A stretch of 64,000 bases of DNA from Serpula lacrymans var. lacrymans S7.9 (lineage: Eukaryota; Basidiomycota; Agaricomycetes; Boletales; Serpulaceae): NCBI RefSeq assembly GCF_000218685.1, contig NW_006763290.1:2347170-2411169 (forward strand). Direction: 5' to 3'. Numbering within the stretch: position 1 is the first letter of the stretch; each line of letters begins with the position of its first letter. Shown in pieces: positions 22,731 through 34,427 of the stretch. A program made the position numbers and the translations under genes. The notes beneath the pieces were generated by a model that was not told where the DNA came from, ran no database searches, and was given only the letters and a program-made list of their open reading frames with translations.

Positions 22731-23560
22731 CTCCTTCTCCTCAATACAAAAAGGATAGAATAAGGCACACACAAAAAAGAGATGACAATAAAAAACAAGA
22801 ATGAAATATAATCATTTAATGCCCATGAATAGTCAAAGAGATATGGAAGTTCTTGAAGGCAGAGCTTTAGTGAAAGTGTCAGCAATATTATGTTTGTGTT
22901 TATATATTGAACACATAAATCCTTTTTGAGTACTTGTTTGCAAATGAAATAAAAATATATGTCTATGTGTTTAGAACTGGCATAAAAAGATGGGTCCTCA
23001 CAAAGTATGATTGCTTCATCGTTATTGCATAAAAGTGGTGTGTGATTTGGCTGTACGTGTTTGATTGCAGAGAAAAGTGCTTAAAGCCATATGAATTCCT
23101 TAGCATACTTGCATATTTGGATTTGCATGTGGAGGTGACAGACCAATGTGGTGTCAGTATATCCATAAAGTGTATAGTATTTGACCCTCCTAAATGTAGT
23201 TTTAGTGTTTTGGAACTTTTAAAGTAACATACTATTCTTTTCACTGCTTTCAAATGTACTGGTCTATGAGAGTCTAAAAACCGGCTGAGTCGTTATTGCA
23301 CAGCAAAAGTTGTGTCTAGACAAGTTCCCATAGAAAGATACATCAGTGAACCAACTAATGAGTGATACAGTATAGAGGCCATTTGGGTTTGTTCCCCATT
23401 GTTTTTGGGAGTATGCCATTTGGGAAAGGTATTGGCCTGGTTCCATTGGTATTGAGACGGGGTGAATTTCTTCAAGATTGAACTGTGAGGTAATATTTTC
23501 AATAAGGGCTGTTTGTGAAATGGAGACATCAGGAAAACATGACTTAGATATAAATGCAAT
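22731..23560 (-). pseudogene. Ty1/copia remnant (RT end and RNase H)
   Basis: Minus-strand frames give ISQTALIENITSQFNLEE followed by PVSIPMEPGQYLS (23264-23569), the linker between copia RT and RNase H. Next come MKAVKRIVCYFKSSKTLKLH (22963-23253) and a degraded KHIDIYFYFICKQVLKKD near 22960, the usual C-terminal end. Frames shift repeatedly. A purine run (GGAGAAGGAG) and TGTTGG at 22730 mark the start of its 3' LTR, whose far end was not found. Confidence 0.7.
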
Positions 23561-23622
23561 AAATTGCAAATATATGCTATAATAGCAAAAATATCTGTTA
23601 TATACATATGTGCACAGTCCCT

Positions 23623-23685
23623 TACTCTAAACTGTATAAATATCAATAAAGATCATATTTATTGATATTTATACAGTTTAGAGTA
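23623..23685. repeat. Perfect 28-bp inverted repeat (hairpin)
   Basis: Arms 23623-23650 and 23658-23685 are perfect complements (TACTCTAAACTG outward, AATATCAATAAA inward) around a 7-nt loop, GATCATA. The hairpin joins an element part also seen at 16158 to the 82-bp repeat beginning at 23682, so it may be the head-to-head junction or core of a foldback element. Confidence 0.85.
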
Positions 23686-23763
23686 TTGCTATATCATCAA
23701 AAGTGGTTTATAGCACAGTCATTAAAACAAAAAATGACCTTGCACTTTTTCACTATAGTTTGC
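23682..23763 (+). repeat. Dispersed 82-bp repeat, copy B
   Basis: Near-identical to the reverse complement of 14971-15052. It abuts the large hairpin and overlaps its last bases. Confidence 0.7.
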
Positions 23764-24433
23764 TACTATTGTTGGACACCGGATGCAACCGGTAAAAGAG
23801 ATGCACTTGGGCCTCCACAGGCTCAACAATTGCTGTACAGGTAGCTAGAAAATTGTCAGATGTAGAATAGAGTATAGAGAATATAATTGTGAAAGAATTT
23901 AATGAAAAGCTTACCTGTAGTGACAACAATAGAACTGACACTAAGCTCTTGATCTCCAAAGGTGTGAATTTTGAGGGAAAGATGCCCAGATTTGACCACA
24001 TATCGTGCTGGGAATATTGCGGTTTTGTCCTGGGAAGCGTCAATAGGTAAGTGCCTACAATGCCAGGTACTTACCAAGCTGATTGGGGCCTCGAGGCATC
24101 TGGAGAAATGAGAACAATGATGAAATTGTGACTAGGTGACCAAAACAGGCAATCACACACCAAGATAATAAATCAAGGCCCGCCAGCTCCGCTTCAGCAC
24201 AAACTGCACACTTGTTGATAGATGAAGATCACACTGGTAAGCGCAAAGAGCCCATCAATATCGATGGTTTTACTCTCCTAACTCCCTTAATATCTCTTAA
24301 CTTATGCCCCCCATACAAACCAGAAGGCACCGTCGCCACACTTTGACGTCCCAGCCCCCCACCAGCAACGTAGTGGACCTCAAAAAGCAAATACAGGCAG
24401 CATGTGAGGTGAGGCTACCAGCATTGGTGCAGC
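23764..24433. other. No certain gene; possible minus-strand exon at 23900-24077
   Basis: A minus-strand stretch (DASQDKTAIFPARYVV, then KIHTFGDQELSVSS, followed by a GT donor) has coding character but no recognised family. The rest up to the pogo remnant shows nothing. Confidence 0.25.
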
Positions 24434-25857
24434 CAGGAACCTCAAGGCAGCGTGTTGTGATCTGGGAATCATCAAGCACTATTACACTGCACTCAGGAGG
24501 TATAAGGGAAAGGTTGTACCATGTCGTGAGGCTCACATCCAACAGCAGCACTTAAATCAGGCGCAGGAGGAGGTTTTATTGGAATGGATTCAGTTTCTAG
24601 GTAATACAGGTCGTCCCCTCTGCAAAAAAACCATTGCCCCCTATGTTTTCGACATGTGCAACAAGTATCCCTCTGAAAAGTGGGTCTGATGCTTCATCAG
24701 GAAACATGAGAAACAAATTGCATCACAAAGGCCATCAACCATTGATCCCATGTGAGCTCAAGCTTTCAACCAACCTGTTGTCCAGGACTTTTCCAAGCAG
24801 TTTGAGGCAGTGATTAAGGAACACAACATACCTTGGGAGAACATCTACAATATAGATGAGAAGGGGATTCAACTTGGAGGCGGTCAAAATTCTAATGGCC
24901 CCCATTTCTTTTTCTCTCGTTTGACCGTCAAAATTACACAATTCATGGGGGTAGTCTGGAGTTGGTTACAGTAATAGAGTGTGTCTCTGCTGTTGGCGCA
25001 AAAGTACTCCCTGGCTTTATTTTTCAGGGACGGTCATTGATGCAGAGTTGTATGAAGTTCACCCTGATATTTTGTATGTTTCCATTTTTTCATTGTATCT
25101 GTTTACTAATATTTTACAGTTTAACTAGGTCAATTAACGGATGGACTAACAACTTTTTATGCACAGAGTGGTTTAGAAAATCATTTATTCCTCAATCTTG
25201 TGCTCACAACAAGTTCGGCAAGCCTACTCTTCTCATCTACAATGGTCATGGATTGCACCTGACAACTACCATGATTGATCTCGCTATCGAGAATCAAATT
25301 CATCTTCTCTGCCTCCCTCTGCACACTACTCACCACTTACAGCCTCTTGATGTTGGCGTTTCCGGTCCTCTGCAGAAAGCCTGGTATCGGCATGCAGAAC
25401 TGTACACAGCCAAATATGGGATATCCATCGCTCGGCGACATGTTGTGAAAGAGTACTGGGAGGCTCGTAAGAGTGCTTTTGTCACTAACACAATTATGCA
25501 GGCCTGGCGCAAATGTGGCTTCTACCCCCTCAATCTGAATATCTTCACAGCCGCTGACTATGCGCCAAGCATCTCAACATCGACCGTAAACCATGCCCCT
25601 GCTTTGTACCCGGACAACTTCCCTGATGGTTGGATTGATGGCCCATCATCAGATGACCCCGATTATGTTTCTGATGATGACAACAGAGCAATACTATGTG
25701 AGCCAACTATTGTTGGCCACATTGACCGTTCTGAGCATAACTCAGACAGTGCTAGCTCTGAGGAAACAGGGGATCCTGATGGGTCTGAAACCAGTCTTTC
25801 AGATAGGGAGGTGGAACTTGACAACGGCGGTGGCAACAGCAGCAGCAACAACAACAA

Positions 25858-25921
<64 letters not shown>

Positions 25922-26170
25922 AACAGCAGCAACAACAACAGCATCGGCCAGCCGTTTAGAGGCGTAAGGGCCTGGGTTCAAGTAAGCCAGGGCGCTCTAC
26001 CCCTAGAGGACATAAGTGCCAAGCCCTCCATGTTGCAACAAACACAGTCCCAGTCCCAGTCTCTCAGCAGCCAGATCCCCACTCCATCACCCTCTCCTGC
26101 AAACTCACGCTCAATCACCCCCGCTGCAATGTTGATCCACCTGCAGCCAAGAGGTGGGAGCGGGATATAA
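24434..26170 (+). pseudogene. Pogo/Tigger-like transposase (DDE_1), inactivated
   Basis: The N-terminal DNA-binding part (24440-24760) reads HYYTALRRYKGKVVPC and QAQEEVLLEWIQFLGNTGRP, typical of CENP-B/Tc5-type helix-turn-helix domains, with in-frame stops. The catalytic part begins with NIYNIDEKG near 24850, which supplies the first aspartate. A probable intron covers about 25070-25120. The second catalytic site, normally DGHxSH, reads YNGHGLHLT, so the aspartate is asparagine. The third (HTTHHLQPLDVGV) is intact. The C-terminal tail is acidic and ends in long Asn/Ser repeats. Frameshifts near 24900-25030 and stops add to the loss. Tail fragments in other frames continue to 26928. Confidence 0.8.
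25835..25945 (+). repeat. CAG/CAA microsatellite inside the transposase tail
   Basis: About 110 bp of repeated AGCAGCAACAACAACAAC units that encode Asn and Ser runs in the transposase frame and poly-Leu in the opposite strand. The opposite-strand frame is a composition artefact. Confidence 0.9.
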
Positions 26171-26928
26171 TGCAGGGCCATAACACTTTCATGATGCGTG
26201 AGTTGTCGGACTTGAAGGACAAGCTGAATAATATAAGGAGCAAGGGGAAGATGAAAAAGGGGCCTCAAGTTCACGCTGAGCTCCTGACAAGTGCCGAGTT
26301 GCATGAGAGGCACGCTGCAGAAGAATAAGAACTGCAAGAGAAGGCAAGGAAAGAACAGGAGGCCAAGGCTTTGAAAGCAGCAAAGACGGCCAAGCACTAG
26401 GCTCAACGGCATCAAGGTCTTTGCAGGATCATTGGGCAGCATTCAGCCTGAGCATTGACGGCAAAAAGCAAGAGGTCCTTGATTTGATCAAGGACCATTT
26501 CAAAGCCCATCCAGATCTTACAACAAATCCCCGCTTTGCGGGTTTATTTGGAGCTCAAGCTCAAAGACAGGTGATGTTTTATTATCTTTTCACAGCCTCT
26601 TTCTAATATATCCTAGGTCGCCGCCCCTCGTCCAGCCCCTACATCCTTTTTGCTCCCATCTGGAAGCAACATGTCCATGCCTGCCGGCTCACCATCTGAG
26701 GTGCCAAATTCACAGCACCATGCCCCCCCTAGGTCCATTCCAATGCTATATCAACCCAATATGTATCTACCACATCCCCACATGAGTTACCCTCCATTCC
26801 CACCTGGTAGTATTCCATTTTCTCCTTTTCCATCATCAAGCTCGAGTATATCTCAAAATTCTCAAAATTTGTCATATTATATACCAAATACTTTCATACA
26901 TAGTAATAATAGAATGTTTAGTAGCTAA
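26171..26928 (+). pseudogene. C-terminal tail fragments beside the pogo transposase
   Basis: After the transposase stop the sequence still reads like protein in pieces: a charged coiled stretch (MRELSDLKDKLNNIRSKGK, 26185-26260), a stop at about 26325, a Lys/Ala-rich run, then HWAAFSLSIDGKKQEVLDLI (26421-26606) and a Pro/Ser-rich frame (26650-26928, QPNMYLPHPHMSYPPFPPG). These probably belong to the C-terminus or a second protein of the same element. Confidence 0.4.
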
Positions 26929-27349
26929 TTTATATATTTTCCTGGCTTGTATTATTTCCACTGATGCCCTAAAACTCAAAACAACTCACATACAAGCAGC
27001 CTCAGGACTTAGAGAAAATTTCTTCATTTTGGCCGAGTCCTTGCCGACAAGCTCCGCTTGGTTTTGCTTGTGAGTGCCGTTGTGACTCAGTATGACCAAA
27101 AGTTGCAGAATCATTGCAAAAGGTGTGTCTTTGTTTTGGTTTTGTTCCGCTGCCCTAACGTCTCAAATTTTTGCTTATTCTTCTACATAGACAGCTAGAA
27201 AACTAAAAGTTCTATCTACTGGTCAAGTTCTGACGGTCTCAAGCTCAACAACTGGTGAGTTATTCAACTTCTCCCCGGACCAATTGCACCTACTGTCCAA
27301 CAATAGTATAATTTACTCTAAATGCAATTATACCAATCTATACTCAATA
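26929..27349. other. No gene recognised
   Basis: About 420 bp between the pogo tail and the first gypsy fragment without coding character. No inverted repeat end was identified. Confidence 0.4.
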
Positions 27350-27716
27350 ATAAGCCTGGAGCTTCTATGGGGAAAGCGCGGACACTTCATCCAGAAGAGA
27401 GGATCACGCCAATGGCATTGAAGATGACAACAAAGGTGTCACCCTGATAGATCAATCCAGGGTTGCCAATGTTCAAATCAGGCAGGACTCCAATCTTCTG
27501 GAAGTCTTTGTTCAAGTCTCGGGCTGTCATAAAGTACTCCAGATTCTTATGATCGGTCCAATTTTCAAATTGGTGTCTAGCACCTTCTAAGTAGTGCCGC
27601 CAGTGCTCTAAAGCTCTAATGATGGCCAGCATCTCCTTATCATATATTTGATAGTTGCGCTCTGTAGACAACAAACTATGCAATAAATAGGCACAACATT
27701 GGAGCCACCCTTTCAT
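27350..27716. pseudogene. Rearranged gypsy pol fragment with internal inversion
   Basis: 27350-27500 on the plus strand matches the element at 29608-29760 (KPGASMGKA beside KPGSSMGKADTLSRRED). Directly after it, 27510-27690 on the minus strand encodes the neighbouring RNase H part ([20 protein letters not shown] and [18 protein letters not shown]). The two adjacent pol pieces are therefore joined in opposite orientation. The fragment abuts the protease start of the next copy. Confidence 0.8.
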
Positions 27717-30700
27717 GAAATCCCAAGACGTGTGTTGATGCGCACGTATTTATTCCAAAAGGAAATCTGTTTAGATGTTGGTGTGGAAAACCTTGCCCGG
27801 GGCACAGTACACCCAACCAGCGCCCTGCTTGATTCAGGCGCTAACGGAATTTTCATAGATCAGGTCTGGGCGGAGCAAATCGGACTCCCCCTTGTAAAAT
27901 TAGATGTATCTATTCCCGTCTATAACGTTGATAGTACGCTTAACGCGGGTGGCTGCATCATGTATAAATGTTCTTTTGTGGTCGAATACCAAGGACACAG
28001 AGAACGAGTCACCGCCGAAGCTACCCAACTAGGGAAGATTAATTTATTCTTAGGCTGGACCTGGCTATTTAAACACAATCCTGAGATTGACTGGCAGACA
28101 GGGGTTGTCACATTGTCACATTGCCCTCAGGAGTGTGTAAATTTGGGTAAACCAAATCATGTCCGTCAAAATGAGCGTATTGAAAAGAGAAACGCTGGTC
28201 AAGTTTATGAGCTCAGATTGTTAGAAAAGATCGACAATGACAATGATGAGGTGAAACCCGAAGAAGAGATTAAGAGGCTGGTACCTCCCGAGTACCATGA
28301 CTTCTGGAAAGTCTTTTCAAAACACAAATCAGAGTGTTTCCCAGAGGCCAAGCCTTGGGACCATGCTATAGATTTGAAAGACACCTTCAAACCAAGAAAA
28401 GGACACATGATTCCCCTCTCTGCTCCAGAAAGAGATGAGGTCTCAAGTTTCATAGATGAACAGCTTAGGAAGGGTTACATTAGACCTTCCAAAGCCCTAT
28501 GACGTCCCCGGTGTTCTTCATTCCTAAAAAGGATGGTAAGAAGTGTATGATTATGGACTATTGTTACGTGAATGAGCACACAGTTAAAAATGCGTATCCG
28601 CTGCCTTTAATTAGTCAGCTAGTAGACAAGTTGGCTGATGCCAAGATCTTAACAAAGATGGATTTCAGATGGAGGTACAATAATGTACAAATCAAAGAAG
28701 AAGATGCTTGGAAGGCCGTGTTCACGTGCCACCAAGGATCCTTTGAACCCCTTGTTATGTTCTTTGGGTTGACCAATTCACCGGCAACCATCCAGAGCAT
28801 GATGAACGAGATCTTTGCGGATATGGAGAACTGTGTCGTCATTTACATTGACGATTTATTAATATTTACGAAGTCGGACGATGAGGCTGAGCATGACAGG
28901 ATCGTGCAAGAAGTCCTTTGACGCTTACAGGAACGGCACCTATTTGTCAAACCCGAAAAATGTAATTTTAAAGTGAAGGAAGTAGACTTCCTTGGTATGA
29001 TCATAGGCCAGAACGGAACTAGGATGGATCCTGAGAAAGTTCAAGCTATCTTGGAGTGGCCAGAACCTACTCGCGTCAAAGGAGTTAGGGCCTTCCTTGG
29101 CTTAGGCAATTTCTACCAAAGGTTTATCGAAAACTTCGCAAAAATCACGAGAGCGTTGAACGATCTCACTAAAAAGGTCATTATTTGGCACTGGGACGCC
29201 AAAGAACAAGAAGCTTCTGATAAGCTTAAACAGGTGTTTACAACGGCGCCCATATTAGCATTTCCAGAATTAGACAAAGAGTTCCGGCTAGAAACCGACT
29301 CTTCTGATTTTGCTACTGGGGCTGTTTTGTCAATTAAATGCCCTGACGATCTTTGGAGGCCTTGTGCCTATTTATCGTATAGTTTGTTGCCTACAGAGCG
29401 CAACTATCAAATCTATGATAAGGAGATGCTGGCCATCATTAGAGCTCTAAAACACTGGCGGCACTACTTAGAAGGTGCTAGACACCAATTTGAAATTTGG
29501 ACTGATCATAAGAATCTGGAGTATTTTATGACAGCCCAAGACTTGAACCGAAGACAGGCCCGCTACGCGGTATACTTGTCAAGGTTTAATTATAAATTAA
29601 TTCATAAGCCTGGAAGTTCTATGGGGAAAGCGGACACTTTATCCAGAAGAGAGGATCATGCCAATGGCATCAAAGATGACAACAAAGGTGTTACCTTGAT
29701 AGACCAATCAAGGGTTGCCAATGTTAGAATCAGGCAGGATTCCGATCTTCTAGAAGTCTTCAAGAAAGACATCTCCTCAGAAGAGAAGGCGCGCCTTGAT
29801 AGCAATGAAAACTATTTATGGGAAGACGGGCTCTTCCACTTTAACAACAAAATCTATGTGCCTGAGTCTGCAAGGATCAAGGCAACAGACAGACATCACG
29901 ACACTCCAGTGGCTGGGCACCCTGGGTGGCAACGAACAATGGAGTTGATCTCCAGGAACTACATGTGGCCTGGCATGGTCAAAGACATACAGGAATACGT
30001 AAAATCCTGTCTGAGATGTGCCATGGCAAAGAATTCACATCAACCGCCGGCCAGTAAACTTATGCCAAATCCGATACTAGCTGGTCCCTGGCAGGACATA
30101 TCGGTTGACTTCACAACAGATCTACCTGAATCAAATGGGTATGATTCAGTAATGGTGGTAGTAGATCGCTTCTCCAAAGAAGTGGTGTTCATTCCCACCA
30201 ATAAAAGCATTACAGCTGCTGGTACGGCAGATTTATTTAAAGATTTCATGTGGTCTATCCATGGATTGCCAGAAACGGTTATGTCCGATAGAGGGCCACA
30301 AGTCGCTAGCAAATTTACGAAAGAATTATGCTGGATGCTGGACATCAAACCTAAATTATCCACGGTGTTCCATCCGCAGACTCATGGAGAAACGGAGAGG
30401 CTCAATCAGGAATTGAAGCAATACCTCCATATATTTATTAACAACAGACAGACAGATTGGGCCAAGTGGCTAAAGATAGCCCAGTTCTCATACAATATTA
30501 AACAATCATCGGCTACAGGAAAAGCACCATTCGAGGTTACAAGATTGTACCTTCCCAGAATGGGTGTAGAACCTGGAAAAAGCAAGAATGAGGCTGCTGA
30601 GAACATGGCTAAAGACATGTCCGTCTTAGACAAAATGCGCAAGGTGCTATTCAAAACTGCAGAGCAGATGAAAGACAGGGCAGAGAGTAGACACTCTAAG

Positions 30701-31255
30701 GCCCCTGACTACAAGGTCGGTAACCTAGTCTGGTTAGATACCGACCAGTTGAAATTAAAAGATCGGCAGTCTAGAAAACTGACCAAAAAGTGGATTGGTC
30801 CTTACCGGATTAAGGAAGTCAAACCCAATGCAGTGGAGCTGGAACTCCCAAAATGAAAGATGGTAGTACCCACGGTCAATATTAGCCGTGTAAAACCCTA
30901 CAAAGGGCCACTGCTGGGACAGCGCGTGGACCGGCCCGGACCGGTTGTAGTCACCCAGGAAGGTGAAGAAGAGTTTGAAGTTGAATGAGTGGTAGATGCA
31001 CGCTTGAAGCGTGGAAAGTTAGAGTTCCTAGTCCTATGGAAGGGCTATGGAGATGAGGACAGAACATGGGAACCAGAAGCCCATCTGGACAATTCCCGTG
31101 ATGCTATTTGAGAATTTTATTCTAAGAATCCCTCAGCTCCTAGGAAGCTTAGAGGCATGGATTCAACACTTTTTAATTCCCTTTTTCAACCTATACCTGA
31201 AAATTTAACTACTACCTCCGGTACTTGGTCGAGCCTGGAAGTCGAGCCTTAGGAG
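27717..31255 (+). pseudogene. Chromodomain Ty3/gypsy element, copy A (protease to chromodomain)
   Basis: Copy A lacks gag and a 5' LTR but carries the rest in order. Protease: ALLDSGANGIFIDQVWAEQ near 27820. RT: 28499-28921 with [15 protein letters not shown] motif ([15 protein letters not shown]) near 28850. RNase H: 29270-29640 ([29 protein letters not shown]). Integrase: HHCC-type zinc module (HHDTPVAGHPGW through CLRCAMAK) and a core with ISVDFTTDLPESNGYDSVMV and HPQTHGETERLNQ. A chromodomain follows at about 30985-31100 (FLVLWKGYGDEDRTWEPE), which in chromoviruses directs insertion to heterochromatin. A frameshift at about 28500 and TGA codons near 28919, 30854 and 30986 break the polyprotein. 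The 28919 stop fits CGA to TGA. The 627-codon RT-to-integrase frame is intact. Confidence 0.92.
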
Positions 31256-31263
31256 GGGGGTAG

Positions 31264-31677
31264 TGTTATGATACACAATTTTTGGACCTTTAATTTTCAT
31301 TCTGCTCTTTTACTTTCTACTGTAGTTTTCACACACTGTGCCATGCGGCACTTTCCATTTTGTTCAAACTCCACCTTCTCGCACTGCGCTGCCTTTCTTC
31401 TTATTTCAGCTACAAATCTCTCACACAGTGGAGCTGGTCACACGGGCTGCGCCCTCTGACATTATCAGCCACTGCTTTCATCAACTGTACAGTACATAAG
31501 TATAAACACACTGTAGTAGTATATAAACCTCAATAGATCCAGGAGACTCCTCAGCAAGTCCTCCTGTTGTTTACCCACAACTAACTTGGTTGCATCTTAA
31601 GGGGTAACCACTCCCTTTCATTACTTTTCTTGCTTGTCTGAGTTGTGCGCCAGAGTAACTAACTCTTGGTTGTTACA
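31264..31677 (+). repeat. 3' LTR of gypsy copy A
   Basis: The 414-bp LTR starts TGTTATGATACACAA right after the purine tract TTAGGAGGGGGGTAG and ends GGTTGTTACA. It defines the LTR family found as solo copies at 18624, 33806, 34428, 39124, 52291 and 54579. Copy B gag sequence follows directly. Confidence 0.9.
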
Positions 31678-33490
31678 GGAGTGCTCTACTGCTGGTCACT
31701 GGCCTACCTGGGATAATCTCAAGGGGGAGATTGAAAAATATTTCAAATCCCAAGCTGAGTGTAACTGGGCATGTCAGCAAATCCATTCCTTCAAGCAAGG
31801 AAACATGAGGACAGATGATTAAGTAACCTGGTTCCTGGCCCTCTCCATCCAAGGGTGTCTTGGAAATAAACATGCAGTGGAGTTGTTGGAGTGCAATGTG
31901 TCAACAGCCATTGCACAGCAGCTTTATCTGCAAGATATGAGAAATGAGAATCTTGCAATGGCGGCAGAGGAGGTCCGCAATATTGGTAGGGCTGTGGAGC
32001 TCTACACTATGTAATTTAGTGGCAGGTCCACCACCAAAAACAAGAGGTGCCCTGGGTCATCAAACCAACAAAATCATTCTCATGGGTTCAAGCTGTTTGG
32101 GCTGCAACCAAGGAAGGGGTCACTATGGATATTGATGCAGTACAAGGAGGATAGATGCACAGATTGAAAGGGAACTGCTACAATTGCGGCCAAGAAAAGA
32201 CACATGTCCTGAGATTGCAGAAACAGGGTGCAGGCTGCCCAGAACCAAAACAAAGGGCATCAGGCACACCAATCAGAAACAGAACAACTGGACAATTAGC
32301 TCCACACTCTAGCTGGTGATTTGTACAACAAAATCTAGGCATCCTTCTACAAGTTGCTGAGATGAAGGCTCAGGGAAAAAAGTTTGGAGCTTATCACTTG
32401 GGTGCCTTTGCTCCTTGAAATAATGAAGTAAACCTCAACAATATGGCCCTGCTCCAGGGTGTTGCATGAGAAAGAAAGGAAAGGGGGTGGCCCCTCATTT
32501 TGTAAATAGATTTTTGAATTTGTTATCAGAAGTATGCAGTTGTATTCAACAATGTGATTGTAATATTTATGATACTACCGCTGCACCAGCATCTCCCCAG
32601 GAGTGTGACCCCGGCGAGACAGATACTTGGGTGCTTGACTCTGGTAAAATAAAAACAAAAATATGGAAAATACTAAAATAGAAAAACATATTTTTGTTTG
32701 ATACTTGTTCTTTTTTGGTGCCACTTTCCACCAGAATCCCAAGGTGTGTGTTGATGCGCACAATGTATTCCAAAAAGCAATGTGTTTAAATGTTGGTGTG
32801 GAAGACCTTGCCCAAGGCACACAGTACACCCAACAAGTATGCTGCTTAATTCAGGTGCCAACAGCATCTTCTTTGATCAGGTCTGGGCAGAACAAAATAG
32901 ACTCCCCCTTGTAAAATTAAAGGTATCTATTCCTGTCTATAGCATTGACAGTACACTAAATGTGGGTGGCTGCATTACACACAAATATTCTTGTGTGATG
33001 GAGTATCAAGGACACAGAGAATGAGTCACTGCCGAGGCTACCCAACTAGGGAAGATCAACTTAATCTTAGGCTGGACCTGGCTATTTAAACACAATCCCG
33101 GGATAGACTGGCAATCAGGGGTTATCACATTGTCACATTGCCCTTGAGGGTGTAATGACTTAGGTAAACAAAGTCACATCCGTTAAAATGAATCTGAGAA
33201 AAGGATAAGTGCTGGTCCTGTTGATGCCATACTCAGATCTTTGGACAAGGTTAACAATGATGACGACGAGGTTAAGTCTGAGGAAGAGATTAAGAGGCTG
33301 ATACCTCCAGAGTACCATGACTTCTGGAAGGTCTTTTTTAAACATAACTTGGAGTGCTTCCCAGAACAACACATTTAAACCTGAAAAGGGACATATGATT
33401 CCGCTCTCTGCCCCAGAAAGAGAGGAGGTCTATAGTTTCATAGAAAAACAGCTTAAAAAGGGTTACATCAGACCTTCCAAAAGCCCTTGG
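31678..33490 (+). pseudogene. Ty3/gypsy element, copy B (gag and protease), CpG-decayed
   Basis: A second copy of the same family. It begins in gag (PTWDNLKGEIEKYFKSQAE near 31705) and includes a damaged zinc knuckle (CYNCGQEKTH near 32175). The protease region is at 32780-33140 (SGANSIFFDQVWAEQNRLP), followed by the linker to RT, and it stops at RPSKSP near 33480. Stops and frame changes are frequent. In the region shared with copy A (27864-28030) ten of eleven CpG sites of copy A are TpG, CpA or TpA here. It joins the 3' end of the copia element at 33490 with shared bases AAAGCCC at the joint. Confidence 0.85.
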
Positions 33491-33805
33491 TAAGCACATT
33501 GGCTGTCATCTCTTCAGTCAGACAATGGCTAATCTCAATATTTCCTTCTTCAATGGCATGCTAAATAAAATGATACCACATATGGTTGGTTTGCACATGG
33601 TATTAACAGTCCTTCAAGAGGGCTATCACAGATTGATTATTGCACAGGAGGATTATTGGTGGTAAACCTTGATTGTTTACTTCACTGATGAGCATCCTTG
33701 CCCATGATAGTTCCTTAGTGGCATGTGTTGCGGCCACATATTTAGCCTCTGTTGTTGATAATGCAACAATTTCTTGTTGCTTCAAGTACCACAAGACGGT
33801 GCCAC

Positions 33806-34222
33806 TGTAACAACCTAGAGTTTGTATACTCTGGCACACAACTAGAACCAACTATAAAGGTAGTGAGGGGAGTGATTACCCTTAGGATAGGACCAAGTTA
33901 GTTGTGGGTAAACAACAGGAGGACTCGCTGAGGAGTCTCCTGGATCTATTGAGGTATTTATACTACTACAGGTTGTTTGTACATGTTGTACTATACAGTT
34001 GATAAAGCAGTGGCTGATGATGTCAGAGGGCGCAGCCTGTGTGACCAGCTCCACTGTGTGAGAGATTTGTAGCCAAAATAAGAAGAAAGGCAGAGCAGCG
34101 CGAGAAAGAGGAGTTTGAACAAAAGGAAAGTGCTGCATGGCACCATGTGAGAAAACTACAGTAAAAGGTTAAAGCGGAGAATGAAAATAGAAGGAAAGGC
34201 CCGAAAATGTGTTACCGTAACA
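33806..34222 (-). repeat. Solo gypsy LTR in copia RNase H, TSD GCCAC
   Basis: A 417-bp solo LTR in minus orientation (minus strand begins TGTTACGGTAAC, ends TTGTTACA). Perfect duplications GCCAC lie at 33801-33805 and 34223-34227. The copia frame resumes on both sides, so this insertion is younger than the copia element. Confidence 0.95.
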
Positions 34223-34427
34223 GCCACCATCAAGCATCATGGCTTGCCTGGTCTTGTTCATACTACCATCTGCATTGGTGTATCCAGTAAGTGGCTGTTC
34301 TTCCGGACTATATGCTAACCATAGCTCTCTGCTCCCTTTTAGGTATGGTATCACCCTTTTTTGCTGCTTCCCAATGGGCCATACCTGGATTCTTGACAAA
34401 ACAAGAAAGGATTGCAACAACATGTGC

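Noticed and set aside
22574..22885. Membrane protein on the minus strand (Phe/Leu-rich frame)
   Set aside because: It overlaps the end of the copia remnant and its 3' LTR; the hydrophobic frame is a by-product of AT-rich sequence.
25663..25944. Long minus-strand poly-Leu/poly-Val open frames
   Set aside because: They are the complement of the CAG/CAA microsatellite in the pogo transposase tail; composition alone keeps the frames open.
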